64,000 bases of DNA from Eudromia elegans (GCA_003342815.1 PTEX01000305.1:239550-303549), one strand, 5' to 3'; shown: positions 36,501 through 51,420, numbered from the stretch's first letter. The notes: a model not told the origin generated them from the sequence alone. Numbers and translations are program-made.

Positions 36501-38060
36501 AGTAGGAATTTACTTTGTCTGATGACTTAAAAATGTGAATTTGGAAAGTAAGAGTCAAGTTTTCAGCCACACAGACAAAGAATTGCTCCGATCACACAAC
36601 TTTTTTTTAAATAAACTAGGAGCTCCAGCTGAGGACTTCAAGTCAGAATTTAGATTCTGTTCCTATTTCTGCCTTTAAACTTCATTGCTATTACAGAACA
36701 CAACAAAATCAAACCATGTGTTGTGCTGAGAATCCTGGATCATCTATCCCCTCAGTTCCGTATTTCAGGCAAGCACAAAAGGCTCAGGGGAAGCAAACTC
36801 ATCGTTGAGCTTTCGCCCTGTAAAGTAACATTTGATACGATTCCACAGCTTCATGTGAGAAATTCTCCAGCTAACTCTGGACAGATACACACAGTGCAAA
36901 TTAGAGATACCACATGGAGTCCTGAAAGGAACAGGCATTGTGGTTGCCCTAGTTATTACGTCTCTCAGCCGTGTTAAATAGTTTCTCCTTTTGGGTAGCT
37001 CAGCAATTTCTGCACTGCTCTCCATCCTGCAAAGTAAACATTGGTTTTGATTTCAGTGAGACTGAAGACCCCGCACAAGTGAGGGCTTGTTCAATGCCAG
37101 ACATGTCTTATTTTACTAAGGTCTTCTGCAAACCAGCTATATATTTTCATGTGATGCATCAGCAGACTGTTATTGAATACAGTTGTTTCTCTTACTTCCA
37201 TTTTCTCATCTGTTATTTTATCTTGGAACTATTTTCTTCTACTTTCTTTCTAAACACTTTTTGTCTCTGGTAGTGACTTTCTACTCTTCACTAAAAAAAA
37301 ATATTATAGAGTGGATAGCCTTCCTTATTGCACATCAAGACCTTCAGCCTTGGTTTCATGCAGACATTCTTGTGATGTTTCACACAGCCTTAAAAACTTA
37401 GAGTCCTTGAACATAAGATTTTCTGCAAGAAACAAAAAACTGGGAACTTATCAATGACTAAAGACACAAAGCAGCTGACCTAAGTCCATTAGTAACATCT
37501 AAATATTTTGAAGCATCTTTTTCAGGATAGTGACCTTGTACCCTTATGTGCCTGTTTTTAATGAAGATCATTATGCTGGTATTTTTCTCTTAACCCTTTA
37601 CACATCCCAGATTGAAACATTGATACCTTTATACCTCCTGTTTCCTTATCCGTACAGCATGAGTGCACTAAGATTTCTAGGAAATATAGATATTTCTTCT
37701 TTGCTTTTATCTGTTGAAGAGAGTCAGGAGGTTATAATGAAGAAATGTTTACTCATATATTTATGAGGACATGTCCACCAGTATTTTAGGTAAAAAACAC
37801 GCAGTGTTGTGCCTGCTGTATTATCCTGTTATATATTACTTTGTTGGGAATCTCATGTCACTTCTCATGATGTTATGTGCTGAATGTTACCCAAAAGACA
37901 GAGGAAAGGGTGCTTCCAGGAGGATGGTGAATAAACATTAAGTTCTATTTTTCTAATAGAGTCTGAAAAATCTTGCTGATGACATATCAAGTGTTGAGAA
38001 GGAAAACAAACAAACAAAGACAGTGTAACTCTCCAATTATTTTCCCTTCCTAATTAGTAG
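30531..38060. other. VEGFC upstream flank, part 4: no gene seen
   Basis: AT-rich unique sequence, apart from the C28 run near 33.4 kb. A stretch at about 36.74-36.97 kb keeps six CpGs in 230 bases and has an 86-codon minus-strand frame of no recognised family. A segment near 35.23-35.27 kb (CTTCTCCAGGCTGAAT) vaguely resembles a reverse-strand old CR1, too weakly to call. No coding exon, RNA gene or mobile element is supported. Confidence 0.6.
33403..33430. repeat. C28 homopolymer
   Basis: Uninterrupted run of 28 C on the plus strand (28 G on the minus strand). Long C/G homopolymers are far rarer than A/T ones in vertebrates. The G strand can form G-quadruplexes; the C strand can form i-motifs. 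A sequencing artefact in length is possible. Confidence 0.95.
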
Positions 38061-38843
38061 AAAATGTTCTCTTTCTCTGTATTCATAAATGCTTCCGGGG
38101 CCATACAAGACAAACACATTTTTAATGCTTTAAATGACCAGCAAGTGCACCTGTTCTTTACATGCTTTCCAGTCTATAATTCAAAGGGCAGTAAAATCAT
38201 GCATCTTCTGCTACAGGCCAAAAGTAGCCTCCCAATGTGCACAGACTCCTCCAGCCCTTTTCAGGACTTCATTATATTTTTTCCCTGTCTTCTGCCTCAG
38301 CAGGAAGTACAACTTCTAATGAAGCCATGGAGTGAACATAGTTTTAATCTAATAATTCTTCGATTTTTATTGCCTCCTGCTGAAAAATAACAGAACTATT
38401 GTTATATAAAGATATTTATCAATAACTGCTTCTAGGAAAGCCATATATTCTTTCCTATCTTAATCATCTTTTTGTAATTGCTCTTTTCAAAATGTGACAA
38501 CTCTCATATTTTATTTTTATGTGAGGGTAATGTTTACCCCATTTTTCTATGTAAAGCTTTTCCTGCAATAGGATTCTAATGGATTTCTTGGAAATACGAC
38601 AATGACAGTTTGTAAAAACTACAAGTATTTGGCCTTGAAAAGAAAAATGGCAGACATGAAAACAGTCTTCAGATATTCAAAAAACAAACGGAATAACTTG
38701 TTCTCCATATGAAAATAACAAAGAAGTTAGAGATTTGCATTTATCATTAGAAGAGTCCAATGCTGGGATATTGAAATAGATTACTGAAACATTCTGGAGT
38801 CTTTAGACATATGATGTATATGACATTGTAGGTATAGATTGTG

Positions 38844-38871
38844 AATTTCTCACAAACACCTGTGAGAAATT
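38844..38871. repeat. Hairpin: 11-bp perfect stem, 6-base loop
   Basis: AATTTCTCACA (38844-38854) pairs with TGTGAGAAATT (38861-38871) around AACACC. Confidence 0.85.
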
Positions 38872-39350
38872 ACCTAAGTTTAGCTGATCCTGCTTATAGA
38901 CTGGGCATAAGGCTGGTGAGCTTTCGAGATCTTTTGATTTCATGCTTACTGTCTTTTATAATTTTTTTTTTTAACTAATTTTGAAAAAGTTGGGTATATA
39001 CTTAAAGTGTTTTAACTTACTCCAATGTCATTAAAGCACGGTATTTTCTAAATACCTTCTGTATCCTCAACGAGTTTCAACTTTTAAAGATCTTTCAAGC
39101 ATTTCATTTTTCCATTCAGACGTTTCTTTTTATTTTGGTTTTCTCAGGTAGCATACATAGATCAAAACCCACTCAGAAAAAAAGTCCATTATCTGCCATT
39201 CCATATTCTTAGTGATGGGTATTATGTGACATAGGGGTTACAAGAAGTTCATACCTGCGGAAAGAATAGCTCCACACATTTAAGCAGCCATGAACAGAGT
39301 TAGACACTGACAGAGTTCAGCGTCAGATGTAAAGTCATTAGAATAACGAT

Positions 39351-39366
39351 ATATCACATGTGATAT
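39351..39366. repeat. 16-bp perfect palindrome
   Basis: ATATCACATGTGATAT equals its own reverse complement; its centre is a CACATGTG E-box-like core. Confidence 0.85.
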
Positions 39367-40840
39367 GAGGTACCTAATATTTTGGAATGGGGAGGGGAGT
39401 AAGGGAAGAAAGGCTGAGCAAGGCAGAGGGACAATAGTGGAAGATTTCCTTAAAACTTCTATTTAGTGAATATCTGTTATCAAAACCATTATTAAAATAA
39501 TATACTTGCAGCATTGCATTATTTTTGCCTACTCCAGTTTAGACAATTGTACTCTCTGGTCACCCTCCCCGGAGATGAGCTCTGCCTGCAGGTGACAAAG
39601 CTTAGCTTGGGATTAACCCAACCAGATGACTGAAAGCATTTTTGAAGCAATGCCCAAAAGGAGATTGCTTTTCATTCAGCAAAAGTCATTTGCAAAGGGA
39701 AGTTAGTAATGTTGCAATGCACCAAGCAAAATGAGTAGCTTTTCTCACTTTCAATATGTTAGAAAGTATGTGTAATTTTCCCAGTGGAAGAAGGGAGTAA
39801 GATGAGCCCTGACTGATCTGCTGCTAGGCTGAGATAGATTGACTTGCTGACATCTATTTAAAAACAATAACATCAAATAGCGGATAATCAAGAGAATGAC
39901 TGTAATCATGAAGAAAACTTAGTTTTGAAATAACCAAAATAGAATGTGTCTGTCATTTCTGCAGAAGAAATGATAGAAGGGGCCATAATATTCACATTAG
40001 TACCCAATTTTCCTCTGAAATGCATTTCTCGCGTGCAATAGAACTGTAAAATAAGGGCAAAGGATGGGAAAAGTTCTTATTTCGCTTAAAAAGATAGAGA
40101 CATAATTCACATAAACGTAATACAAAATACTGTTGTGCAAAACACATGAACTCATGAGAAGATTAAAAAGCAAAATAGTGTTATTAGCTCTGGTTCAGTG
40201 AAAAATAAATTTGTTAATGTTGATGAGAAAGAAGTTTTCTTAAGCAAATAACACCACATTTTTATTAAGAGTATTTGTTTATTAAGATATGAGTGAGAAA
40301 TTTCCAGCGAATCCCACGTGCTTACCTTAATAAAGTTGAGCACTTTCCTAAAGTATTCACAAGCTTACTAAAACTATGCACACTGTTAACTAATTATATT
40401 TTTTCAGAATTATTTCCAATTACAGACTTAGTGGCTAAATAAATTTTTATTATTGTAAGAATGTTGCTCAGAAATAAACCAGATTCAGTCATTACGCTTC
40501 CTTCCTTTTTTCATATGGAAAAAGTGCCGAGGATTCACAAGATCTATCTGGGCAAGATCCCATTTTATTCTTTTCTCAGGAGGAAATCTTCATTCTGAAG
40601 ATGGATGCTGACTAGAACCCTGTGGAGCCTCATGCATCATAGAAACAGTTTTATTCATACAATTTTGTATTGTTGAAGAGTACAAAGAGTCAGCCTTTGC
40701 CTTCAAAATCTAATTCATGAGTTAAGGTGGAATTTTGCTTTCTTTTCATGTAAATAATAATACAGTTGTTCTCAAAATTCAATTCAGTTTATCCTAAACT
40801 GGTTTTGAATTTATTTTTAAAACGGCTGAATAGATCCACC

Positions 40841-40867
40841 TTTTTTTTTTTTTTAAAAAAAAAAAAA
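40841..40867. repeat. T14-A13 palindromic tract
   Basis: Fourteen T followed directly by thirteen A, a self-complementary low-complexity tract. Confidence 0.9.
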
Positions 40868-43800
40868 GTAATGGTATTTTGGCAGTTGATGATATTCTTT
40901 TGGCTCTTAATTCGATAACTTAGGGAAAAAAGAATTCATCCAGGACATAGCAGCGTGTGGGAATATTATCTTCCTAGACAGTGATTTACCTGCCAAAGGT
41001 AAAAGGCCAAAAAACACTTTGGGATATTTTTTTCTCAGGATCTCCCATTGACATTCTTCCAGTTTGTAAGAATAATGAAACAATTTGTAATATATCCTAT
41101 ATTTATGTATTTAGATGCTAGGTTTTAGATCTGTGAGCTAGAAATAAAGAAATTTCCACACCCATTTTGCCTTTAGCATCCCATTCCTTCCTTGCTCTGT
41201 TTATTCCCTTCTTCAAATTGTGTTGGCTCTCCCTTTGGAGAGCCATGGTGTAAACTGGATCACAGAAACAATTTTGATTAACAATAAAAAGTCCATTATA
41301 AAGGAGTTTAACCGAAGAAATACTAATTTACTCTACATATATTTAAAGTGATTCTACACTAACTTTGAGGAAAAAGAAATGAGACAAAGACTCCTTTGCA
41401 TGGGAGTCAAAGCAGGTATGGACATTTTCCTGCAATGAGCAGACAGCTCTTTTGCAAGGGTCACCTGTGTAACCCGAGTTGTAGTGACACTGTTTCCGTC
41501 TTGAAGGTTCCGATAGGGCACATGAGAGGAGCCATTCAGGATTTTTTTCAGGGATATGGATATACTGACAAGTGTATGTTTGTGTAAACCATGGATTATG
41601 TTTTCTATCCGAATACGCAGAAACCAGGTGAAAGTGTGATTTAACATCTGCTGCTGGATGATTTATAAAACTATAAAAACCAACAGCAGAGAACACAACA
41701 ACATCAAGCTGACTGACATTCATTCCTCTTCAGTTTGTTCCCAGCTAGTGTTACAGGACCAGAAATTCCTCAGAATGGGCAGTGCTGTGATCAGAGGAGG
41801 AGAACACAAATGTGTGACTTTGCTTCTTCCGTTCACAGTTCTAAACATTTTTAGCTCTTCTGCGGTACAGTGATGTTTCTTCCTAGCAGCTTGACTAACT
41901 GCAGGGTTTGGATCTGCTTTCCTTAGGGACTTACATGGCTCAGAAGGTCATGAGTGCTTTGTGCTTGGCTAAATCTTAAATTGCTAATGTCAATGAGGAT
42001 GAAGGGAATAACTGCAGCTGGTATGCCTTGCTTGTATATGTTTGCAGACAGGATCCCTCTATACATTCCATAAATGCTTTTAAAATCGGTTCCCATTAAA
42101 CAAACCAGCATGTGCTTAGGGATTTCAGTAGTCGGCTAAAAGTAATTTTCTTCCAATCAAGTCAGTTTTAAAAGGGTATGTGTTTCCTCTATTATAAACA
42201 TGCTGTTATGCTTTGGAAGACAAAGCCCTAGTTTTCCTCTCCCCACTGCTCCCTCCCCTCCTTGAGTCTACCCCCTGCTCTGGAATGCAAGACTTTTTAT
42301 TCACGTCGTCTTTCATTCCAGCGTTTTCAGAGTCAGGCCACAGTGCTGGGAACAGTGAAATCAGGAAGCGTATCATAACTTTCACTTAACAACCAGAACT
42401 CAAAGGAGACGAGGACACTGACTGCAGAATTGCATTATTTGGAACCAGTGAGTGTTAGAAAATAAAAGCCCTTCTTGCCTCTTGCTATATTAAGCTTGCA
42501 TTGTAAAATAAAACAAAATGTATGAGAAATCAGTGGCATAATCAGTGGAATAAAAATACTGGTTAATTTATACTACTTGAACAGATTACTTTTATTTTTA
42601 TTTATTTTAGTAAATGTTGTCTTTAGTAAATAGGTACATGGGAATCAGCAGAACTGTCATTCCTTAGAAGAAATGTACCTAAGTGAAAAACTGAAAATAC
42701 AGTTTTATATGTATTTGCTACCTCTGTCTATGAAGGTTATATTGTTCTTTGACCCAATATGAAGTATTTCTGTACTGTGATTGAGATTTATTTTAACAGG
42801 GATGAAAAACAGAAAAAGCAGAAATCTGAATTCCAGGCATTAACCTGAAGAACATTTTTCCATATCCTGCTCATTCTCTGAAACTTCCTACAAGCTGGTT
42901 ATAATAATTTGTGTCAGATTAGGTGGAATGTGTTACGCTCAGCCTTTTTGGTATTTTTTTTCCTCTCTATTATTAAATGTTAATTAAATACCAAAAGTGT
43001 ATTTATCTTGTGAAACTTGAGTGCTTGTCAAGTTTCTTGGCTGTTGCTGCAAAGGCAGTGGACCATATATCAGAATTCTCCTAGCAAGATCACAGTGTGC
43101 GGTTTTGTATTTTATATCATATTTTGATCTTTACTTCCTTTTGTGCAGAAGCAGGATACAAGCTATCTGTCTACAGAATGCAATCTAGAAAGGCATCTTT
43201 TGCCTCTTCTTTCCTAGGAGGAAGGTAAGAGGAAGATGGACTTAACCTTCAGCAGTTTTCCTGGTGTGTTAAGTTGCAAGTACAACTGCTATTTTTTGAG
43301 CCAAATGGCAAAGTCATTCCCCAGTTTATAACAACCTCTTTTCTGTTGTTGTTTTTGTGGTTTTGGGGGTTTTTTTGGCTTTAAGAGAGACTTGTATTTT
43401 GCATGAGACATGCTACCTAATTTAGCATATGCCATAGCATAGCCAAGGAAAAAGGTGTAAACACTGCCACTGAGACTAAGGAGTACAGACAGGAGTGTTG
43501 AACATAGGATATGAAGTAACACTGTTTGTTTATGTTCCAGACAATAGTGACTTAAATGATCTTCCTTCCACTTTTAGTAGCTCTAATGATACATCTTGCT
43601 AAGATTAGTGTGGTACACTTTAGCAGCTGGAGTCCAGTGTGTGATCTGACAGTTCAAGGACGAACTATAGAATATAATGCATGAGGGACTCAGCTTTATT
43701 GCCCATTAACTGGCTGTTAAGCAGCATCAGAAGAATGAAGATTTTTCATGTATGTACAATTAAAGGTTAAATTTCAGCTTAAAAAGAGCATTTATTTACA

Positions 43801-44224
43801 ACTCAAATGTATCCAATTCTGTTTGGATACATTCTTCGGGTACATTTTTATACCTATTCCAGATTTATAATGCTGTATAACACTTATTTTACAGAAAAAA
43901 AAAATTACTTATTTGAGGCAAATAATATTGGTTACAATAGATATTTTTTATTGGGTTTAGAACAAAAAAATACAAAGAATCAGTTGCAAAATAACAGTAA
44001 CAAACCTGTAGTGACAAGTACTACTAAAATTCATACTCATACAGGCATATTTATGAAAAATATCCTTTTTTGTTCCATATCCTCCACAGAGAAATTCTTG
44101 CTGAATTGCTGACATCGATGTAGTTAGGAAACACCACCACTTACCCGGTCTTTCTGCCACTCAGTAAGGAATTCCTTACACCCTGTTCTAATCATTTTAC
44201 TGCTATTAATTCTAAGCGCCACTT

Positions 44225-44263
44225 GGTCTTCTTGGGGGTAAAGCAGGTCTTCTTGGGGGTAAA
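44225..44263. repeat. 21-bp tandem duplication (second copy slightly short)
   Basis: A unit starting GGTCTTCTTGGGGGTAAA is repeated directly at a 21-base period, at 44225 and 44246. Confidence 0.85.
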
Positions 44264-47200
44264 CCCTCCTATCCCCGAGCTGTATGAGTACTTGGAAGAA
44301 CTATTGTGCTTTTTCCTTTCTGCAAAATGGTCACAGATTGGTACCTAAATCTTCTTTGAAGAACATCATGATATAAGTGACTAACATAAATATTCTTATT
44401 TCACAAAAAGGTGAAATAAATAAAGAATTGGAAAGCTTTCTTTTTGCTTTCTTTCTTTTTTTTTTTTCTTTTTTAGATCTTTTGAATTGTTTATACCATC
44501 ATATTGAATAAATTGAATTGAAACTCTTGAAATCTGGACTCAGATTAGATTTTTACAGATGATTGCTTATTTTTTTAATCAATGGAACTCTTTGCCCAAA
44601 TAAGTACTGCTCCACTGAAGAAAGGTCTACAAAATTACGTAGTTTAGAAACTGAATGAAAACATATCCAAACACTGATGCATGTGATATCAAGATATGAG
44701 CTTTTCACAAAGTGCCTGTTTTTATTCCTATTATTAGCCTGGGCCAGAAAATATGTGGTTTTGTTAGCAGTTACATAAACTTCTCACAAGTGGTCAGTTG
44801 GAAGCTGTATCATTCTACTAATGTGTGAAAATGCCTAGAAATAATAACAAAGTCTGATGCATTTTATGATGAGTTATGATTATATCATACTCTTAAGAAC
44901 TGACACACACCTAAAAGAAACCATTACTTCAGTTCAGTGGTTTGCTTTACATAGCATTTCATTCAAATCTTAAGTATTGGTTCACACTGGACTGACTGTT
45001 TTGGATTACATCTCTCAGATGTGTTTGATCTAGGCATCCTTAAATGATTGGAATGAAAGGAATTGTGATGGACAGGGAGTATTTGTTGTTAGTTTTAGTT
45101 CTGATAACTAAAATTGGATCCAACTGGCAGAATGTTTTTCTGGTATTGTGTATGCAGTCTGACCTATCCATTACATGGCTGTAGGAAGGAGGCTGTAATG
45201 ATCTGCTTGACAATGCAAAAGGCAGATATGGTCTCAGTTTTGAATGACTTATTCTACATAGCTCAAAACCCACAATGGATCAGTAAAGTGATTCTACCTT
45301 ACAAAGGTTTTACTGAAGAAAATAATTTTCAAAAACCCCCAGCCTAAAGCAATAAAATAATTTAAGAAAAAAAACTATATGGAGGATAACCCTATTTCTT
45401 TTAAGGGTTTGTATTTGTAGGATTCAAAGAATAAAGATAAAATTTGAAAATAAACACAAAAATATAAGGATGGAGAAGGCATTCCAAATACAGGAATAGC
45501 CTCTGTGGGGCCCTAAATGAAAAGTGTAATGTGTGAAAAAAGGATAGAAGAAAGAAAATGTTTGATGCTATGAGTGTAACACAGAAGTAGGACAGTAAAT
45601 AAGAAAATAATTACACATGGTTCAAATATTAGTATGTCCTTAGAGATGGTCTAAGGACTAAGTGCTCTGAGAAAAAAAGCCAAAATGTAATTAAAACCTT
45701 AATGTTAAATATGGATGTTTATCCAAGCTACCAATACCTGAATGAATTGAAGAGGAAAAAGACGGGGAAGAGGAACATTCAGAATCAACATAACTATGAC
45801 ACAGAACTTGGATTTAACACATATACTTACAATATTATTTTAGGATTCTCCTGATAGAAATACTTATTAAAGACATATTTAACTTGCTCTTTGAAAGTCT
45901 ATGTTGTTGTCCAGTGTTTGCCACCAGATCATCTCTCGTGCATCCCCTGAAACTCTGGCTAGCAACTTTCAAAGATATTGATTCTAGTAGTCACACTATG
46001 GATTTTAAGGCACTGTATTCATATTTGATCTGATTGTTCTCCTGTTTAAAAGGTCTTGCATATCTTGGCTTGTCAGCCTTTGTTCTGATATTTTTCCTAG
46101 AGAGGTTTCAATGAGCTACTACTAACACTCTAAACTGAACAAATACACTTATGAAAAAAGTAACTTCCATGTGACTTCCTGTTGGTTATCATGAATACAG
46201 CTGCATCTTTAAATGTACAGTCAGCTGTGCCCAGCTGTTTTCTGAGAAAAAGTTATTAGCAAATCGTGTAACTTTTAAAAGTTCCTACTTGATTTATTTT
46301 TTAAAAAGTTTTATCCATGAACAACAAAAATTTCTTTCATACTGCATTCCTTGTTTGTAATAGGTACAAACAGTGCCTATACATACAGTGCCTACAAACA
46401 GTATAGGCAGTGTGAAAGGAATTTTTTTTTTTAATGTAGAAAGAAATGTATTCAAAAGAGTGCTATGCTACTTAAAAACTGCATTACTATTACATCATTT
46501 TCTAACACAATATGCATGTTACACTATAAAACTATATAAAAACTCATTTGCCATCTTCTTTGATCCCTGCAGAGAAACAAACTTCGTTTTTTTGCTTTCT
46601 CCTCTGCATTCACACAAACTTACCAGGCATCTCCCTGAAAGTATTTTTGGCAAGATAAAAGAGTTTTACAGCTCTGGAGAAAAAAACCTTACCATTGCTC
46701 TTAACTATCCCCTTGATACTTTCATAAAAATGTTAGACCAAACAGAATCTCTCCAGGAAATTCCTAAACTCTAACCTTTCAGGGTCAGAGAATGCAGCAG
46801 ACAGTTTGTTGTCTTGAACAGTGACCTCAGTGCAGTTCTACTCCAAACAAACTTTCAGATGCTATCTGTGCATTATCTCAGGGGAATTCAGTGCTAACCC
46901 CTGGAGATCAACAGTAGCACTTTTTGTACCACTTTCCTCACTTTCTACAAAGAATGAGGAAATGACTCTCAAACCAAGTAAGTTTTATATATAGCAATGT
47001 ATCAATTCTCTTAGAATAGCCCCAATTATACAAAATTTCTCTATTGCAAAAGATGTCTACAAAGCTAAAATGTGAAATGCTGCAGTTTTTACGGTGGGAA
47101 TAATTTTGAAGCAAGAGCAATATTTGTGCATATTTAAGATTTTGTAAGACTGGAAAAGACTTTCTGGGTAACGAAGAACACAATATGGTGTATAATTTCT

Positions 47201-50200
47201 TCCATAAATGTAGGAAATTCCTTCCCAAAAGTAGCTTTAAACTTCCTGACTTCATGTAAGCCATTATCAGCTAGAATTAGCCTCAAGATTGTCAGGTAAA
47301 CTACAAATTAGACAGCCTTGCAGAAATTACTGTTTTGTTTTTCTATGGAATTAAGCTTGTAGGGAAAAATGCCTTGTTTAGCATACGGGAAATTTCAAAT
47401 TCTGCCCACTCAGACTTACATAGTCCTTATTATTCTATTATCATAAATACTTTTGTGTTTATTATTAAAAAAAGAAAAAAGAAAAGCTGTCTATGGATAT
47501 TTTTTCATTGGATTTGTCCAATACAACACAGTTGACAAACTAATATATTATTCAAACTAATACAAACTATGACAAACTAATCCTGTATTATAATCGTCAT
47601 AAGGATCCACAATACTAATGTATTTCTTTGGGTACCACTGAGGTTTCAGTCATAAAAAAATGCTGTTTTGGAGAAACTCCTATGAATTCTTGGGGCTTCT
47701 CAAGACTGTACACATTCCAAACTTTGATCAATGTCTTCTAGAAAAATTACTCAGTGACATCTCTTGCTATTTTGTCCACTAGTTTCTCCCAAAAGACTGA
47801 AATTTAAAGATCTTCAGTACTACTCCAGCTGTAAAAGCACATCTGTCAGTTTAAATTAGATTGACAGCTTCCGATAGTCAGGGGGCAGACTATGCCATTA
47901 ACCTTCAAGCTTTACAAGAACCTTTGGTGTTCAATTTTCAAATGTGATACAAAACAACTGCATGTGAAGATGAAAAATGCTATGAAGAGTCAACAAATTG
48001 CACAGTATTATTTGTCAGGGACTGTAAATTAGATTTTTTTTTTCTATTGTTTCATAATACTTTGAATGTGATAGATACAGAATTTTAAAAGTATGCATTT
48101 AGTATGCAAGTAGTAGATTTTTAAGGGGAGATATGGTGTTTGTGGCTTTATTGTAATGTAATAAGTCATGGACTAGTAGGAAGCAGTGTTCAGCTAGAGA
48201 AAAGAAACCTCTCAAAACTCTAAGCCTGGCAGTGTATGTGTGTGGCAGGAGGAAACACACCTGTGTCTTCGCATCACTCTCACTTTGATAGCCAGGACTG
48301 GGGAATCAAAATTACCCTTTTTCCCCTCCCTGTCATGAGCTCTGTGCCTCAGAAGAACATTCTGTACATAGAAGAAGAGCCTGTATAATCTGGACAGCCA
48401 GGAAATCTGCAGTGCCATAATGGCAGCACAGTAATTGGTAAGATGATTGTGAATTTCTATAAGTTCAACAGTTTAATAAGGTTGCAGCGGCTGTTCAGTC
48501 CATCCCTCATACAACTTATAGAGATGCAGAAATTGCTTAATAGATAGTGCCCTAAGGCCTAATCACATCACAGCAGATACTTATCACTGTCACTCAAACC
48601 ATAGCTGTCATGACACAGGTTATTTGGAAAAAAAAATTGGCATATGGGCAATCTAGAGCAAGGTAGAGATAGAAACTTACAAAGTATTGGCTCAAAAGAA
48701 GCAAAATGCTTGTTTTAGAGGGAAGATAGCAGGTGATGAACTATAAGCACAGAGAAGATCTATAACCTACAGTTTATATATGAAGTTATCAAGTGAAAGA
48801 ATATTCAGCAGAAAAATGGAGAAGTTCATGAAAATAAGTGTCACAGCCTGTCCTTCACTAAAACAATAAGAAATGAAAAATTAAAAATAAATGCAGTGAC
48901 TATATAAATTTGTCTCTGTTCCATTTCAGTTTGCATTTAAATTGGATGTAATAAATAGTAAAAACAAGTGTATACGGAGCCATATAAATTCGTCCATAAA
49001 GTCTCTATTTCCATTGACTCCTATAGGATCTGAGGATGTTCAAATACTTGATAGACACCTAACAGAAAGAAGTGAGGCAGATAACATAGCTTAATTCAGA
49101 AAGACGAACTGTCCTCATGAAAAAAACACCAAATGTTTCAGTAACATAATATTTTAGTTTTGTCAATGAGATGTATAATTCAGACCTGCAGATTGTCTTT
49201 TGTTACTCAAAACCACATTTTCAAATCAGGTTTCTTAAGGAAGAATTCCTATAAATGATTGACAGAGTTTGTCAGTACATAANTTTAAAACTACTGCTAA
49301 TGACGCTTTGTTAATATCACGTTATTTAACCATTACATTTGTCTACTGTTCCTAGTTGCAAAGCTATGCCTTACTGAAGGACAGTCATTATCAGCACAGA
49401 GTAAATGCACATTTGTTTAACAATGCCAGTAGTGAAAGGAGTCAAAAACCAGCAGTGTTTAGCTTAGACACCATGAAGAAAATTAATGTGATTAAACCCA
49501 CTTTTTTCAAGACTTTTTAGAAACTTATAATAAAAAATACACAATGTTTTCTAGAGAAAAAGATTTTAAGAATCAACACATAAGGAAGCTCTTATCTTTT
49601 TATCTTCAAGATCGCTACCTGCACATTTTTCTTTTATATTTTTCCCGTCTTTCTTCCTTTTTTTTTTTTTTTAGCCTTAGGCCTTTGGTTGATGTACATA
49701 GTTTACTTCTTATACTTCTTTCCAAGATGTATCATAAACCTAGTTTTATCTGTCATTTCAACCAATATTTTATATAGGCACCTACGACTCTGCAAATGCC
49801 AAGTCTGTGAAAATTCATGTTGTACTACCATTGCTCCTATATTCCCACATTCATTTTATCCATAGTAGAATTTGTTGCCAAATATGATTAGCTTAAATGG
49901 AGTTGGAGAAGGAAAATGCTTCCACTGATCTCAGCATCTCAGCAGAGATCTCAGTAGGGATCAAGTTTTAGTAAAATGACTTTTATTATTTTGCCATCTT
50001 TAGCTGATATTAGCTTTAGTTATCACCATGCTACATGGGCTGCTTACTCTCACTGCATTCTTCCTGATCTAGTTTATTTTATTGGCTTTCCAGAACAGAA
50101 TAGCGTAAATAGGGAGGCTGGAAACAGTTTTTATCCTATAGGTTGGTGATGAGGGTACAGATTAAAACACTGGAAGAGCTTAGCATCAGTTTTCTCAGTC

Positions 50201-51420
50201 AGAATCATGTACCGAATCCACAATTCTCTTATCTTGGGAAAGTGCTTTTGCTAGTAAGGTACTGTATAAAATCAAGAGTGAGAGGTCATCACCGATACCC
50301 TTTCTAGACATGCTTTAAAAGAAAGAATACAGGCAGCTATCTGAAGAGCAGGGTTTGGGCTGTGAACCTTGAATGGGAGGGGGCAATTCTCTGCAGCACT
50401 GAGTACCTAACTACTGGATAAGGATTTGATTTAAAACACACTCCTGTTTTCAGGATTTGTTGGGCTGCCAGGAGGTAGTTCTCTGCTCAAAGTGTGGTCA
50501 ATCATTTCCTATACACTGAAAAAAGTATCTGGATGTTATTCTGGGAGAGTGAACACATAGTTAGACACCGAGCTGCTCAGCACTGTAGCATCAGGTTTGT
50601 TTGTTTGTTTAATGTAGTCCTGTTTTCTAAGGATTGCACAGGAATTCTCGTAGAACCAGAAATTTAATGCACATTTGCCAAGTCACAGTTCTCTGCCAAA
50701 ACCACAAGGCCAACCTTCTTAATAAGGACCTACAGCAGACGTGAGTCATGTGGTTGTGGTTCCACAAAGTAACATTTCACCTTCTAATTTAATAATTGTC
50801 ACATTATACTGGTGTTAATTTGGAATTCTGAATAATGTTGTATATTTGCTTTATGAATCTTCCCTCATATTGCATATTTTAGTGAAACTGATCTCAAAAT
50901 AAAAAATATTTTATATGAACTGTTTTTACTACATCGGGAAGTACAGAAAGCAGTGTTTTATGTTAGCATTTAAAATTAATCTTGCTATCTTAAAAGTATT
51001 ACCAATATTACCTTTTACTAAAACATTATTTTAAAATCTTTGTTGGAATATTCTTGCCATGTGCAAACTTTGGCCAGATGAAGCCAAAGCCTATACCTCA
51101 TGATTTGCAGTGATCCTACATTAGTACAGCTCTTGTTGTTTTTTGATGTGGACAGTTATGTTCTATAGTTTATAATTTTTATTCCCACTTTAAAAATAGG
51201 ACTCATTTGCCAAGTATAAGGCTGCTAGAGAATTTTCCTAGGTGCTAATATATTTGTACCACACGAATACCGCTAAAAGTCCCCATTAAATAGGAAAACA
51301 GAGCTAGATTTTTGATCACTTAAATATTTGGATGGTTCAGTTGAACATTTAAAGACTTTGTTTACCAGGTTAGTACTCACTGGTATCTGAAATAATAAAA
51401 GGGTAAAAGAAATTATCTTA
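44264..51420. other. VEGFC upstream flank, part 6: no gene seen
   Basis: AT-rich unique sequence. Small inverted repeats are present at 45636-45658 (9-bp stem, 5-base loop) and at 46374-46409 (TGCCTATAC with GTATAGGCA). A short GTTT repeat lies near 50.60 kb. A segment at 48.44-48.60 kb reads like conserved noncoding DNA but I cannot support this. No coding exon, RNA gene or clear mobile element is seen. Confidence 0.6.

Larger units (their letters stand above)
38061..44220. other. VEGFC upstream flank, part 5: no gene seen
   Basis: AT-rich unique sequence with short inverted repeats listed separately. Two overlapping open frames on the minus strand at 41343-41723 (126 codons, real ATG, six Cys in the middle part) are within what chance can give in 64 kb and match no family I know. 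No splice-consistent exon, RNA gene or mobile element is seen. Confidence 0.6.

Noticed and set aside
41343-41723. 126-codon minus-strand frame with six cysteines
   Set aside because: No family is recognised, another frame on the same strand is also open, and one such frame is expected by chance in 64 kb of six-frame sequence.
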